Assembly: GCA_041538025.1 (NCBI GenBank)
Contig: JBGOEV010000003.1
Coordinates: forward strand, 41,234-105,233
Source of the DNA: Thermosaccharophagus gerlachensis
Lineage (GTDB): Bacteria > Armatimonadota > Fervidibacteria > Fervidibacterales > Thermosaccharophagaceae
Direction of reading: 5' to 3'
Length of the DNA: 64,000 nt
In this document: piece by piece, positions 17,136 to 26,125 of the stretch
How the letters are laid out: each line of letters starts with the position of its first letter
How positions within the stretch are numbered: position 1 is the first letter of the stretch
Made by a program: the position numbers and the translations under genes
The notes under the pieces: model-generated
Told to the model about the DNA's origin: nothing
The model's database searches: none
The model's input: the letters and a program-made list of their open reading frames with translations, nothing else

Positions 17136-17153
17136 CCACATTTTGCCATGTGG
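17136..17153 (+). other. small hairpin before tatC
   Basis: CCACAT and ATGTGG form six-base arms around TTTGCC, ten bases before the tatC start. It could affect translation or partly terminate transcription from the upstream gene; no T-run follows. Confidence 0.3.
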
Positions 17154-17163
17154 GTGTTAGGTG

Positions 17164-18072
17164 ATGGATTGCAAGGACGCTTTTGAAGAAAGGTTTGATA
17201 GCCAAAACAGTTCAAGCGGTGATAGCAACACTGCATCAGAAGTGACAGGTAGTGGAGTGCATAACGAATCTAACGAATCTATTGATGTTGCTGACCAAGA
17301 AGCACAGCTGAAGCAAACGAAAACCAAAAAGCGTCGCAGGCGTCGCCCACCACCCAACCCGATGAAGGAGATGACATTCATTGAGCATTTGGCGGAGCTG
17401 AGGGCGCGCCTCATACGCTGTTTCATCTACGCAGCTATTGGGTGCGTTATAGGGTGGTATCAGTATGAACGCATCTGGGAGATAATAGTCAAGCCGATAA
17501 AGCCAGCGATGGAGAAGTATTCTATGCCACTTGTTTTCACATCAATCTTTGAGCCATTGCTTTTTAGGCTTCAGCTTTCGGTAGTGGCTGGGGTTGCCAT
17601 AATGGCGCCATTGATACTGTATGAGGTTGTCGCTTTCATATGGCCCGGGCTCTTGCCACATGAGAAACGCTTCGCAAGGATCTTGATGCCGTTCTCAATA
17701 GTCCTCTTCATTGGTGGCATAGTGACAGCTTATGTCCTCATACCAATTGCAGCCCTGTTCATGCTCCGTTTTCTCCCAAAGGATGCACAGGTGCTCAACT
17801 TCGTCAGGCTTTATGTTTGGTCCGTTGCTAAGATAGCACTTGCAATGGGCTTCATATTCCAAATGCCACTTGTCTTCATGATGCTCGCCAAGATGGGTCT
17901 GGTCACATCAAAGACATTGATAAGCAAATGGCGTCATGCCACCATCGCAATCTTGGGCGTGAGCGCAATAGTCACACCAACAATAGACCCCCTTAACATG
18001 CTCCTACTTGCGTTGCCTATCTTGTTCCTTTACATCCTCAGCATCATCCTTGTTTTCTGGGTGGAGCGCTGA
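17164..18072 (+). CDS. tatC: twin-arginine translocase subunit TatC
   Basis: About 302 residues. After a charged 60-residue N-terminal extension, MTFIEHLAELRARLIR is the conserved cytoplasmic start of TatC, followed by six membrane spans and FTSIFEPLLFRLQLS, a hallmark segment. TatC binds twin-arginine signals of folded export substrates. The N-terminal extension ends in a run of Lys/Arg and Pro (KTKKRRRRRPPP), unusual for the family. No TatA/B gene is adjacent. A GTG at 17161 directly precedes the ATG. The stop overlaps the next start (ATGA). Confidence 0.94.
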   Translation: MDCKDAFEERFDSQNSSSGDSNTASEVTGSGVHNESNESIDVADQEAQLKQTKTKKRRRRRPPPNPMKEMTFIEHLAELRARLIRCFIYAAIGCVIGWYQYERIWEIIVKPIKPAMEKYSMPLVFTSIFEPLLFRLQLSVVAGVAIMAPLILYEVVAFIWPGLLPHEKRFARILMPFSIVLFIGGIVTAYVLIPIAALFMLRFLPKDAQVLNFVRLYVWSVAKIALAMGFIFQMPLVFMMLAKMGLVTSKTLISKWRHATIAILGVSAIVTPTIDPLNMLLLALPILFLYILSIILVFWVER

Positions 18073-20435
18073 TGAATGCGTCTTCATGGGAACAGCTGCT
18101 AAAAGAGATCCGCCAGCAAAGGTGGTATCGCAACCAAATAAAGCACGTTGAATTGCTTGGCAGAAGGGAGGCACAATACGCTGTGCCCTCCTCACCTATT
18201 TACCCGACTGTCATTGAAGCGTTGAAGCGTATAGGCATTGAGAAGCTATATCGCCATCAGGCTCAAGCTATTGATGCAATCAACATGGGTGAGCATGTGA
18301 TTGTTGCGACCACGACAGCTTCTGGGAAGACGCTTTGTTACAACATACCTGTCTTGAGCAAGCTCCTCTCAGACAGGAATGCAACTGCATTCTACATCTT
18401 TCCTACAAAGGCACTCGCTCAAGATCAGTTGAGGAAACTATGTGAGCTTGGGCTTGGTTTTCTTATCACAGCACAAACTTATGATGGTGACACACCGCTC
18501 AGCCACCGAAGGCACATAAGGGAAAACTGCAGACTCATTTTCACGAACCCTGATATGCTTCACTGTGCCATATTGCCGAACCATCACTTGTGGCGTAAAT
18601 TCATAAGCAATCTCAAGTTCGTCGTCCTTGACGAGCTACATGTCTACAGTGGCATTTTTGGGATGCATATGGCATCAATTATAAGGCGCTTAAGGAGGTT
18701 GTGTGAGCTTTATGGCTCTAAACCCCAGTTCATATGCACATCAGCCACTATAGGCAACCCACATGAGTTTTCACGCAACTTGCTCGGTGTTGAGTGCACT
18801 GTCATCTCAGATGACACAGCACCGTTTCCGGGAAAGACATTCGTCTTATGGGAACCACCAGTGCTGGCAAACGGTGTTAGGGTTAGAGCAAGCGTGGAGG
18901 CAGCTCGCCTCCTCATCTTCATGATGGAAAGAGGCATTAGAACGATAGTGTTTGTCCAATCAAGAGCTACAGCTGAGCTACTCCTGCGCTATGTGAGGGA
19001 GGAGTTGGCGAAGCATAACCCGAGCTTATGCAATAAGGTTATCTCCTACCGTGCTGGCTACCTGCCACATGAAAGGAGAGCGATTGAGCGGAAGCTGTTT
19101 GATGGTGAGCTAATGGCAGTTATAGCTACGACAGCGCTTGAGCTGGGGATTGATATCGGTCACTTGAGTGCTGCCATAATCGTTGGTTACCCAGGTAGCA
19201 TAGCAAGCACGATGCAGCAGGCGGGTAGAGCAGGCAGAGTGGAAGAAGGCATTGCATTCTTTGTTGCAACTGGAAACCCAGTTGACCAATACATCGTCAA
19301 CCATCCGCAATACCTCTTCAGCAAGGGCGCTGAGGATGTGCTTATCAGCGCAACCAACCCTTACATACTTGCTTCGCATCTATTGTGTGCAGCGTATGAG
19401 CACCCAGTGAGTGAAAGCGATAACAAGCATTTTGGCTTAAAAGGTTATGCTCTCCTTGAAACCCTCTTAGAGCGTGAAAGGCATCTGCGGAAAACCGAGA
19501 GCATGACCGAAGGGGAAACAAAGGTTTGGTATCTTTGGGTTGGCAAGGAACGCCCACATGACTCTATCAGCATAAGGTCAATTACAGGTTGCAATTACGA
19601 GATACGAGATGTGACCAAGGGCTACTCGCTCATAGGCATCGTTGATGAAGTTAGAGCGTTCACAACGATCCACGAAGGCGCAATTTATTTGCATGCTGGC
19701 GAAGCCTACCGAATTACCTCGCTTGATATAAAAAACCGTGTTGCCCTCGCAGTCCCGTTTGATGGTGATGAATACACAGTCACTTTGGAGCAAGCTGATG
19801 TGAGCATAGTTAAGCACTCCAAGGAAATAAGGAGAGGGCTGATGAAGGCATACCTTGGCGAGGTCACCATATCGCAGAGGGTCTTAGGATACAAGCGCTT
19901 AAAGATGCACACAGAGCAAGTGCTTGAGGTTAGTAGACTTAACCTGCCAGAAACCAGATATGAAACGGTAGCCCTCTGGATTACATTAGACGGACGGTTG
20001 CTTATGAAGCTTAACGAAAGAGGCTTTGATATGGGTGGGTCACTACATGCAGCGGAGCATGCCTTAATAGCCCTTATGCCATTGGTGACACCTTGTGACC
20101 GAAAAGACATAGGTGGTGTCTCGTATTTGCATAATGCACAAACTCATCAGGCTACCATCTTCATCTACGACGGCTATCCCGGTGGCGCAGGGTTTAGCGA
20201 GGCTGCATTTGAACAGCTTGAGGAATTCATCGCAAGAACAGCGGAGATGATTAAAAGCTGTCAGTGCAAGGATGGATGCCCTTCATGTGTTCAATCACCA
20301 TCCTGTGCAAATAATAACCAGCCTTTAGACAAGCGTGGTGCAGTTGCACTCCTTGAAGGGTTGCTCGGACAGAAAACTTTTGAGATAAAGCGATACCACA
20401 TTAGCGATGCTCGGAGGAAAGCTTTTTATGGGTAG
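18072..20435 (+). CDS. MrfA/YprA-like DExH helicase with C-terminal DUF1998 zinc domain
   Basis: 787 residues. ATTTASGKT is Walker A (about residue 80), FVVLDELHVYSG the DExH box (about 186), and CTSATIGNPHEF motif III. ATTALELGIDIG and QQAGRAGR are the C-terminal RecA-lobe motifs. The last 150 residues match DUF1998 with four cysteines in CQCKDGCPSC and SPSC, as in the Bacillus mitomycin-repair helicase MrfA. The protein is likely a 3'-5' DNA-repair helicase. Its usual partner exonuclease MrfB is not next to it; instead tatC (overlapping) and a secreted glycosidase-like gene flank it. Confidence 0.9.
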   Translation: MNASSWEQLLKEIRQQRWYRNQIKHVELLGRREAQYAVPSSPIYPTVIEALKRIGIEKLYRHQAQAIDAINMGEHVIVATTTASGKTLCYNIPVLSKLLSDRNATAFYIFPTKALAQDQLRKLCELGLGFLITAQTYDGDTPLSHRRHIRENCRLIFTNPDMLHCAILPNHHLWRKFISNLKFVVLDELHVYSGIFGMHMASIIRRLRRLCELYGSKPQFICTSATIGNPHEFSRNLLGVECTVISDDTAPFPGKTFVLWEPPVLANGVRVRASVEAARLLIFMMERGIRTIVFVQSRATAELLLRYVREELAKHNPSLCNKVISYRAGYLPHERRAIERKLFDGELMAVIATTALELGIDIGHLSAAIIVGYPGSIASTMQQAGRAGRVEEGIAFFVATGNPVDQYIVNHPQYLFSKGAEDVLISATNPYILASHLLCAAYEHPVSESDNKHFGLKGYALLETLLERERHLRKTESMTEGETKVWYLWVGKERPHDSISIRSITGCNYEIRDVTKGYSLIGIVDEVRAFTTIHEGAIYLHAGEAYRITSLDIKNRVALAVPFDGDEYTVTLEQADVSIVKHSKEIRRGLMKAYLGEVTISQRVLGYKRLKMHTEQVLEVSRLNLPETRYETVALWITLDGRLLMKLNERGFDMGGSLHAAEHALIALMPLVTPCDRKDIGGVSYLHNAQTHQATIFIYDGYPGGAGFSEAAFEQLEEFIARTAEMIKSCQCKDGCPSCVQSPSCANNNQPLDKRGAVALLEGLLGQKTFEIKRYHISDARRKAFYG

Positions 20436-23001
20436 GCTAAATGTGTTTATTTGCCGTTGTGCGGTGTGTTTTCTCCTTGCGTATGTAGTTGTGGCTACGG
20501 TGCTTTATGCTGATGTAGCATCTGGCTTGCAAGTGGGCTTGGAGCGCAATGGCAAGCCGATGATAACAATTGACGGTAAACCAACGCCTCTTTTCTTTGC
20601 GTGCGGGCTTGGTTCAGATGAGAATTTGGAAGAGTATGTTGAGGCTGGCTTTAACACAGTTTGGGTTGATGTGTATTGGGGCGAGAATGCAAGTGAGCAG
20701 GTAGAGAAGGCGGATAGCTTGCTTAAAGCTGCCCACAGTAAAGGGCTCTTCGCAATCGTTTGCATCAATGCAATCCCACCAAAGGGCATCCGCATGTCAA
20801 TATACGATGAGCGTTATATCTCATTTGTCCGTTCTTGGGTTCCGTTCGTCATCGAAAGGCTCGGAAAACACCGCAACATAATTGCGTGGGCGACAACAAG
20901 CTTCCCAGACGAGTTGGCTGCATTAAACAATGGCTACGACGACGAAGGGTTCAGAACATACTTGTTGGATACCTATGGGGATGTTGAAACACTCTCTCGT
21001 GCTTTTGGTATCCCAATAACCAACTTAAACCAATTGACACAACAGCTTGTGATGAACATTGACGACCTTCAATCGCCGACACTTTATGGGCACTCATCTC
21101 TCTCCGCTTCCATTTACAGGTGGTGTTCACTTCGCTGGCTATTACAGCTGTGGTGTGAAGTCATACGTAATAGCGACGATGCTCGCCCGATAATCACTGG
21201 CTTGCTTTCAACCTACCGCAGTATAGCGAGCGTCCCAGCAGTTTATGACGGTGTCACGGTTGCGCCCTTGCCATCTGTGTGCGAACCAGATTTGGAACTG
21301 CACAACGCCCACGCAGTTGCGATAGGCAGGATGGGAAATACAAAACTTGTCCTGTCAGTTGTTGCATCAAGCATTGGTAAGAAGAAGGTCTCCTTGAAGC
21401 AACTCATAAACTGGGTTCAAGCAGCTGTCTTCAACGGTGCTTGCGGTATTGGGTTTACTGCGTGGGAGCCATTTAAAAATGATCCTGAGTTGCGAGGCTC
21501 TATTTCGGAGCTACTCAAACAGATAAACGATTGTGGCATAATGTGTGCAACTCCAATAACGCATTCAGCCATCCTTTACATGCCGTTTGCTGAAGGTTAT
21601 ATCCGTGACGATGTCCCACTTTATGGTTTTGCGACGCCTAATGGTGAAACTTTCGGCAAGCCTTATCGCCTTATCCTTGGCGAGCCGAATTCTCTCTTGA
21701 ACGCCTTTAAACTTGGAATGCGCTACGGTCTCATTGATTGCCTCACATTGGATTCGCTCCCACAAATCGCCCCGCAAAGTTATTCATGCATATTCCTACC
21801 AACGCCCATATTGTTCTCGCCTTATGTCATCGGTGAATTCGGCGAAGAGCTATATGGCTTTGGTATGCCGAAGCAACCAACGTCGCTCACGCAACTTGGT
21901 TCAAAAGATGATGCATTTGTTCTTTTCTCGCAATGGCTTTTGAGTTTTGTTGCAAATGGTGGTGTGCTCCTCTCCGACATCGGTGTAAGCCTTTCGCCAG
22001 CTGGTCACATTTTCAAGCTTATGCCAGCTGATCTTGCGAAGCTCTTCGGTGTTGCTGGAGCAAGAACGTTGATCGTCGCTCCAGAGGTTGCTTTAAGCGC
22101 GAGCGTGCTATATCGCCACCCGCTCTTCCCATCACTTTATGAGGGCTACCTGCTCGGTGGTGACGAATTGCCGTTTCGCACCGTAGCTGCTGTTCTTCAC
22201 TTCATCGGTGCAAAACCGTATGCGTTGATGATGCGCCATCCAAGGCGCACAAGAAGGCTCTCAAGTGAAGCTGTAGCAATTTGCATAAATAGTTTCGGGA
22301 AAGGGTTTGCGGTTTATGCGCCAACGCTCCTTTGGGCTAACTGGCAACCGCATTCAAACGATTTCGCTATGTTCCATAGCGACTTGCTCTCGGCGCACTC
22401 CGAAGTTGAACTGCTTTCGGCGCGTAGCTTGCTTGATGACGAGGTGAAAGTAGCTCTCTTTGAAAAAGGTGTCGCTCTCTTAAACCTCTCGGACGAAACA
22501 AAACTCGCTGTTGTCAAGGTTAAAGCAGATGCTGTTAATGGTGGCTCATTCCTAAACGCTTGTGTTGAGTATCCTCATGGGAGTCGGTCACAAAGCATTG
22601 TCGTCCACAAGTTCATACAACCGCTTGAGTTAGCCTTCGTGAAAAGCCTTCCCATACTGGCAAGTTGTAACGAAAGGTTCGTTGTGCTCGTCAGCAGGTA
22701 TGATGAAAAAGGCATTGCCATGAAGCTTTATGGAAGTGATGCCACCATAGGCTATGAAGGTGGTAGGTTTGTCCTGAGTGCGAGGAAGGCGAACTCCTTT
22801 CGCCTTTCAATCTTCTCTGGCAAATATGAAATAAAGCCGAATTCGCGCCACATCGTTGCTTTGGCAGTTGTTGACCCGAGCGCATCGCTCGAAAGGAAGG
22901 AGAGGTTGATCAAAGGCGTTGTTGTAGCAAGTTCTAAAGGAGTGCTTGAGCTTGAAGTGAAGGGCGCTGTAATCAGCATTGAGGTGTGCAACGAAGAGTG
23001 A
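20428..23001 (+). CDS. secreted GH42-like (clan GH-A fold) protein
   Basis: About 857 residues with an N-terminal signal peptide (basic start, long hydrophobic stretch ending near VLYADVASG). The next 350 residues look like a beta-galactosidase-type barrel: ITIDGKPTPLFFACGLG, then GFNTVWVDVYWGE. A Rossmann-like middle region and beta-rich C-terminus follow. The acid/base strand, usually ending Asn-Glu, reads IIAWATTSFPDELAA, so catalysis is uncertain. GFTAWEPF may mark the nucleophile strand. The ATG at 20428 follows GGAGGAAAG and overlaps the helicase gene by eight bases. Probably acts on extracellular or cell-wall glycan, given csaB two genes on. Confidence 0.7.
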   Translation: MGRLNVFICRCAVCFLLAYVVVATVLYADVASGLQVGLERNGKPMITIDGKPTPLFFACGLGSDENLEEYVEAGFNTVWVDVYWGENASEQVEKADSLLKAAHSKGLFAIVCINAIPPKGIRMSIYDERYISFVRSWVPFVIERLGKHRNIIAWATTSFPDELAALNNGYDDEGFRTYLLDTYGDVETLSRAFGIPITNLNQLTQQLVMNIDDLQSPTLYGHSSLSASIYRWCSLRWLLQLWCEVIRNSDDARPIITGLLSTYRSIASVPAVYDGVTVAPLPSVCEPDLELHNAHAVAIGRMGNTKLVLSVVASSIGKKKVSLKQLINWVQAAVFNGACGIGFTAWEPFKNDPELRGSISELLKQINDCGIMCATPITHSAILYMPFAEGYIRDDVPLYGFATPNGETFGKPYRLILGEPNSLLNAFKLGMRYGLIDCLTLDSLPQIAPQSYSCIFLPTPILFSPYVIGEFGEELYGFGMPKQPTSLTQLGSKDDAFVLFSQWLLSFVANGGVLLSDIGVSLSPAGHIFKLMPADLAKLFGVAGARTLIVAPEVALSASVLYRHPLFPSLYEGYLLGGDELPFRTVAAVLHFIGAKPYALMMRHPRRTRRLSSEAVAICINSFGKGFAVYAPTLLWANWQPHSNDFAMFHSDLLSAHSEVELLSARSLLDDEVKVALFEKGVALLNLSDETKLAVVKVKADAVNGGSFLNACVEYPHGSRSQSIVVHKFIQPLELAFVKSLPILASCNERFVVLVSRYDEKGIAMKLYGSDATIGYEGGRFVLSARKANSFRLSIFSGKYEIKPNSRHIVALAVVDPSASLERKERLIKGVVVASSKGVLELEVKGAVISIEVCNEE

Positions 23002-23024
23002 ATATCAAATCGTGGTGGGGAGCA

Positions 23025-25022
23025 ATGAACGATAGCAAAGCGAGAAATGCTGTAAGCGTCTTCTTGTGGTTCGTTATAGTGTTTGGTGTTGTTGCTTCAC
23101 TGTTTGCTTGTGTGAGGCGATATGCTGTTGAAGTGTCTAACCGAAATGTTGCCATAGTGCTTGACTGTGAGGAGCTGTTGCATCTTTCAGCACTATCTGG
23201 AGTGAAGTTTGAAGAGTTGCTTCGTTCTTTCAAGCGCGCTGGTGCAAGCGCCGTTGCTCTCTCGGAGATGCGGATTAGCGATGCAATCGCAAATGGTGAC
23301 CTTTTTATCCTGCCAAAAGCTTACTTGAGCAAACATTTGAAATCTGGTTCTGACTTGGCAATTGCCTCAAGTGACTATGCGTTCCTTAGAGCTTTCCAAA
23401 ACGCGCTTAAGGCTAAGACGGGTAAGGAAGCGAAAGTGTTCGTATGGGAGGGGATGTTTGTCATCTTCGTTGATGACGGTTTGCTTCATGCTGGCTGTGA
23501 AGGTTTCGGACTTAATCCGAAGCTTGCTTCAGCTGTAAAAAATGCTGGTCTCAGCATAATCTCTCGTCTTTCAAACACACAATCGTTGAGTGACTCTTGG
23601 CTTAACTACGCTCTAAAGCAGTCGCTCTCATATGGGGCGCGAATTTTACTGTTTGATGGTGAGGAAGTGCTTGGCTATAGGGAAAGGATACGCGATGTTG
23701 CAAAAGCAATGAAAAGGCTTGGTCTGACTGTGAGCGTCATTGAGTTTGCAAAGCAACGTGGTGAACAAGAGCTTGCAAACGCGCTTGACGGCGCTGTTAT
23801 AAGGACGCACAGCATAGCAAGGCAAGAGCTCGCTACGCGCTCGCCTGAAGAGATCATTTCAAGGTTCGCAAGGGCTATTAGAGAGAGGAATGTGCGCATA
23901 TGCTACTTGCGCATCCCAACATATGCCTCGGATAATCCGTTGAAGGGCGTGGAAAAACTTATCAGCAAAATGAAGCAGGCTATTTGCAGGTATGGTTTTG
24001 AGGTAGGCATCCCACAGCATTTTGAGCAACCTTTGGAAAGCAAGCTGATGCGCAACTGTGTCCGAGTTGCCTCGGCACTCGCGATGGCTGCAGCAGTTGC
24101 TTTGTTTCTCCTCACTATCTTGCAGGTGAGCCTCTCAGTAAGCGTGTTCGTTTTCCTGCTGGTTGCCACCTGCTCAAGTGCGATTATTGTTCTCAGCGAT
24201 GCGCTTGGGGTTTCCATTTGTTCCTTGCTAACTGCATTAACCTTCCCAACGCTTGCAGTATGCACAGTTGTGCAGGATATTTACCGTGCTCATACGGAAG
24301 ACAAAAGAGACGACGGCTTTGCAAATCGTGCTTTTTCAGCCACAGCATCGTTTGCTATATGCTCCGCTATCACACTACTTGGTGCCATGCTTGTGATCGG
24401 CTTCCTTTGTGATAGGCGTTTCATGGTTGGCACAATGCAGTTTCGTGGTGTAAAGATTTCTCAGCTTCTACCAATGTTGATTTTCGCGGTGCTTCTCATC
24501 AGTGGTTGGATGGAATGGGATAGCTCAAGTTGTGCTAAGGTTAATGAGCGCTTCAAATGCTCGGTGAAGAAGATTTGCGATATCTTTTCTTCGCCTGTCC
24601 TTTGGTGGCATGCAATGGTCACGCTCCTCGTTTTCATCTTCTGTGCATACTGGATAATACGCACTGGCAACATCGCACCAGAAGCTGTTCCAGCGTGGGA
24701 ATTGAAGTTACGCGAGTTGCTTGAAAAGTTTTTGATAGTTCGCCCAAGGTTTAAAGAAGCCTTCTTAGGTCACCCAGCATTGCTGGTCGGATTTTGGTTG
24801 ATGACGATGAAAGAGAAGCGCTTCAGTTTACCTTTGGTGCTCGTTGGCTTCATAGGACAGCTGTCAATGTTTAACACATTCACGCACATCCATACACCGC
24901 TTTACGTATCATTCCTTAGGACTGTGCATGGTCTTTGGCTTGGGTGGCTTATTGGTATCTTTGTGCTCTCGCTAATCAGCTTCATGCTAACGAGGACAAA
25001 AGCAGGGTGGAAAACAGGCTAA
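23025..25022 (+). CDS. DUF5693-family polytopic membrane protein
   Basis: About 665 residues. One N-terminal membrane span is followed by an extracytoplasmic domain of roughly 300 residues, then seven or more spans in the C-terminal half. Two conserved-looking blocks lie between the last spans: LIVRPRFKEAFLGHP and FNTFTHIHTPL, rich in His, Arg and Glu, which could form a membrane-face active site. Proteins of this family commonly neighbour csaB, as here (two bases apart), suggesting a role in making, exporting or attaching the pyruvylated cell-wall polymer. No enzymatic function is established. The ATG at 23025 follows GGTGGGGAG. Confidence 0.8.
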   Translation: MNDSKARNAVSVFLWFVIVFGVVASLFACVRRYAVEVSNRNVAIVLDCEELLHLSALSGVKFEELLRSFKRAGASAVALSEMRISDAIANGDLFILPKAYLSKHLKSGSDLAIASSDYAFLRAFQNALKAKTGKEAKVFVWEGMFVIFVDDGLLHAGCEGFGLNPKLASAVKNAGLSIISRLSNTQSLSDSWLNYALKQSLSYGARILLFDGEEVLGYRERIRDVAKAMKRLGLTVSVIEFAKQRGEQELANALDGAVIRTHSIARQELATRSPEEIISRFARAIRERNVRICYLRIPTYASDNPLKGVEKLISKMKQAICRYGFEVGIPQHFEQPLESKLMRNCVRVASALAMAAAVALFLLTILQVSLSVSVFVFLLVATCSSAIIVLSDALGVSICSLLTALTFPTLAVCTVVQDIYRAHTEDKRDDGFANRAFSATASFAICSAITLLGAMLVIGFLCDRRFMVGTMQFRGVKISQLLPMLIFAVLLISGWMEWDSSSCAKVNERFKCSVKKICDIFSSPVLWWHAMVTLLVFIFCAYWIIRTGNIAPEAVPAWELKLRELLEKFLIVRPRFKEAFLGHPALLVGFWLMTMKEKRFSLPLVLVGFIGQLSMFNTFTHIHTPLYVSFLRTVHGLWLGWLIGIFVLSLISFMLTRTKAGWKTG

Positions 25023-25024
25023 GC

Positions 25025-26125
25025 ATGAAAGCCACCAGTAAGGAGTTGCGCATATTGCTCATTGGTTATTTTGGGCACGGCAACTTGGGCGATGAGATGA
25101 TGCTTCATGCGTTCTTGTATGGATTGCGTGATAGGGTAAAGTTCTCAGCTTGTGCTATCAGTGGTTCGCCAGATGAGACGAGACAGATGCATTCAATTGC
25201 AGCCATCAACAAGTTCAACATCGCAAGCATAGTTGAGTTTATGCGCAAAGCTGATGTGGTTGTTGGGTGTGGTGGGAGCTTGCTTCAAGATGCAACGAGT
25301 TTTCGCTCATTGGCATATTATGTTGGGTTGATTGTGCTTTCAAGGTCTCTTGGTGTTGCACCTGTATTGCTCGCTCAGGGTCTCGGTCCACTTAGAAGGC
25401 GCATAAGTAGGCATTTAGCAGCATTAGCTTTGCGCCGTTGTCTTCTTATCACATTTCGTGATGAAGTCTCATTAGAGCTTGCTAAAAAACTATGTGCAGT
25501 TCACGATAAAGCTTTTTTGACTGCTGACCTTGCCTTCATTCTGACACCACCGTATGAGGCAAAACCACCGCAGGAAAATTTATGGCTTGCTGTGGCAATG
25601 CGCCCATGGAGGGGCGTGGATGAAGTTTTGGCACACGTAGCTGATGGAATACTCCAGCTTAAGCATCGCATCAGTGCCGTGCGTTGTATAAGCTTTTCAA
25701 GGGACGATATAGAGGTTAGCGAAAAGCTATCTTTGCTCTTAAAGCAAATGAAGGTGGAAGTTGTCGCACCAAGATCAATTGAAGAACTGTGGGAAGCGAT
25801 GAAGAGTGTCCACTTGCTTATTGGCTCAAGGTTGCATTCGCTCATACTGGCGTGCATGTTAGGTATACCGTCCATAGCCATAAGTTATGATCCGAAGGTT
25901 GAGGCGTTCATGAAGGGTTGGGCAAGCCGATTTTGCATCCCTTGGGAAGGAGTCTCATCGGATGCAGTAAAAGAACGACTGGTAGAATGCATTGACGGAT
26001 GGCGTGAGCTTAGAGATAACGCAATGGAGTTTGCGCACGCATCAAAGGGGCTTTCCAAACTCAACTTGGAACTGTTTTTGAGCAAGTTTCACTGCCCCTG
26101 CTCAAATGGTAGTGAAGGCACATAG
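25025..26125 (+). CDS. csaB: polysaccharide pyruvyl transferase CsaB
   Basis: About 366 residues with the family opening LLIGYFGHGNLGDEMML, the central VVVGCGGSLLQDATS and AQGLGPL, and the C-terminal LLIGSRLHSLILA. CsaB adds a ketal-linked pyruvate to a cell-wall polysaccharide; pyruvylated polymer is the anchor for SLH-domain proteins of S-layers. Its place next to the DUF5693 gene is a recurrent arrangement. The coding end overlaps the convergent radical-SAM gene by 37 bases. Confidence 0.9.
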   Translation: MKATSKELRILLIGYFGHGNLGDEMMLHAFLYGLRDRVKFSACAISGSPDETRQMHSIAAINKFNIASIVEFMRKADVVVGCGGSLLQDATSFRSLAYYVGLIVLSRSLGVAPVLLAQGLGPLRRRISRHLAALALRRCLLITFRDEVSLELAKKLCAVHDKAFLTADLAFILTPPYEAKPPQENLWLAVAMRPWRGVDEVLAHVADGILQLKHRISAVRCISFSRDDIEVSEKLSLLLKQMKVEVVAPRSIEELWEAMKSVHLLIGSRLHSLILACMLGIPSIAISYDPKVEAFMKGWASRFCIPWEGVSSDAVKERLVECIDGWRELRDNAMEFAHASKGLSKLNLELFLSKFHCPCSNGSEGT

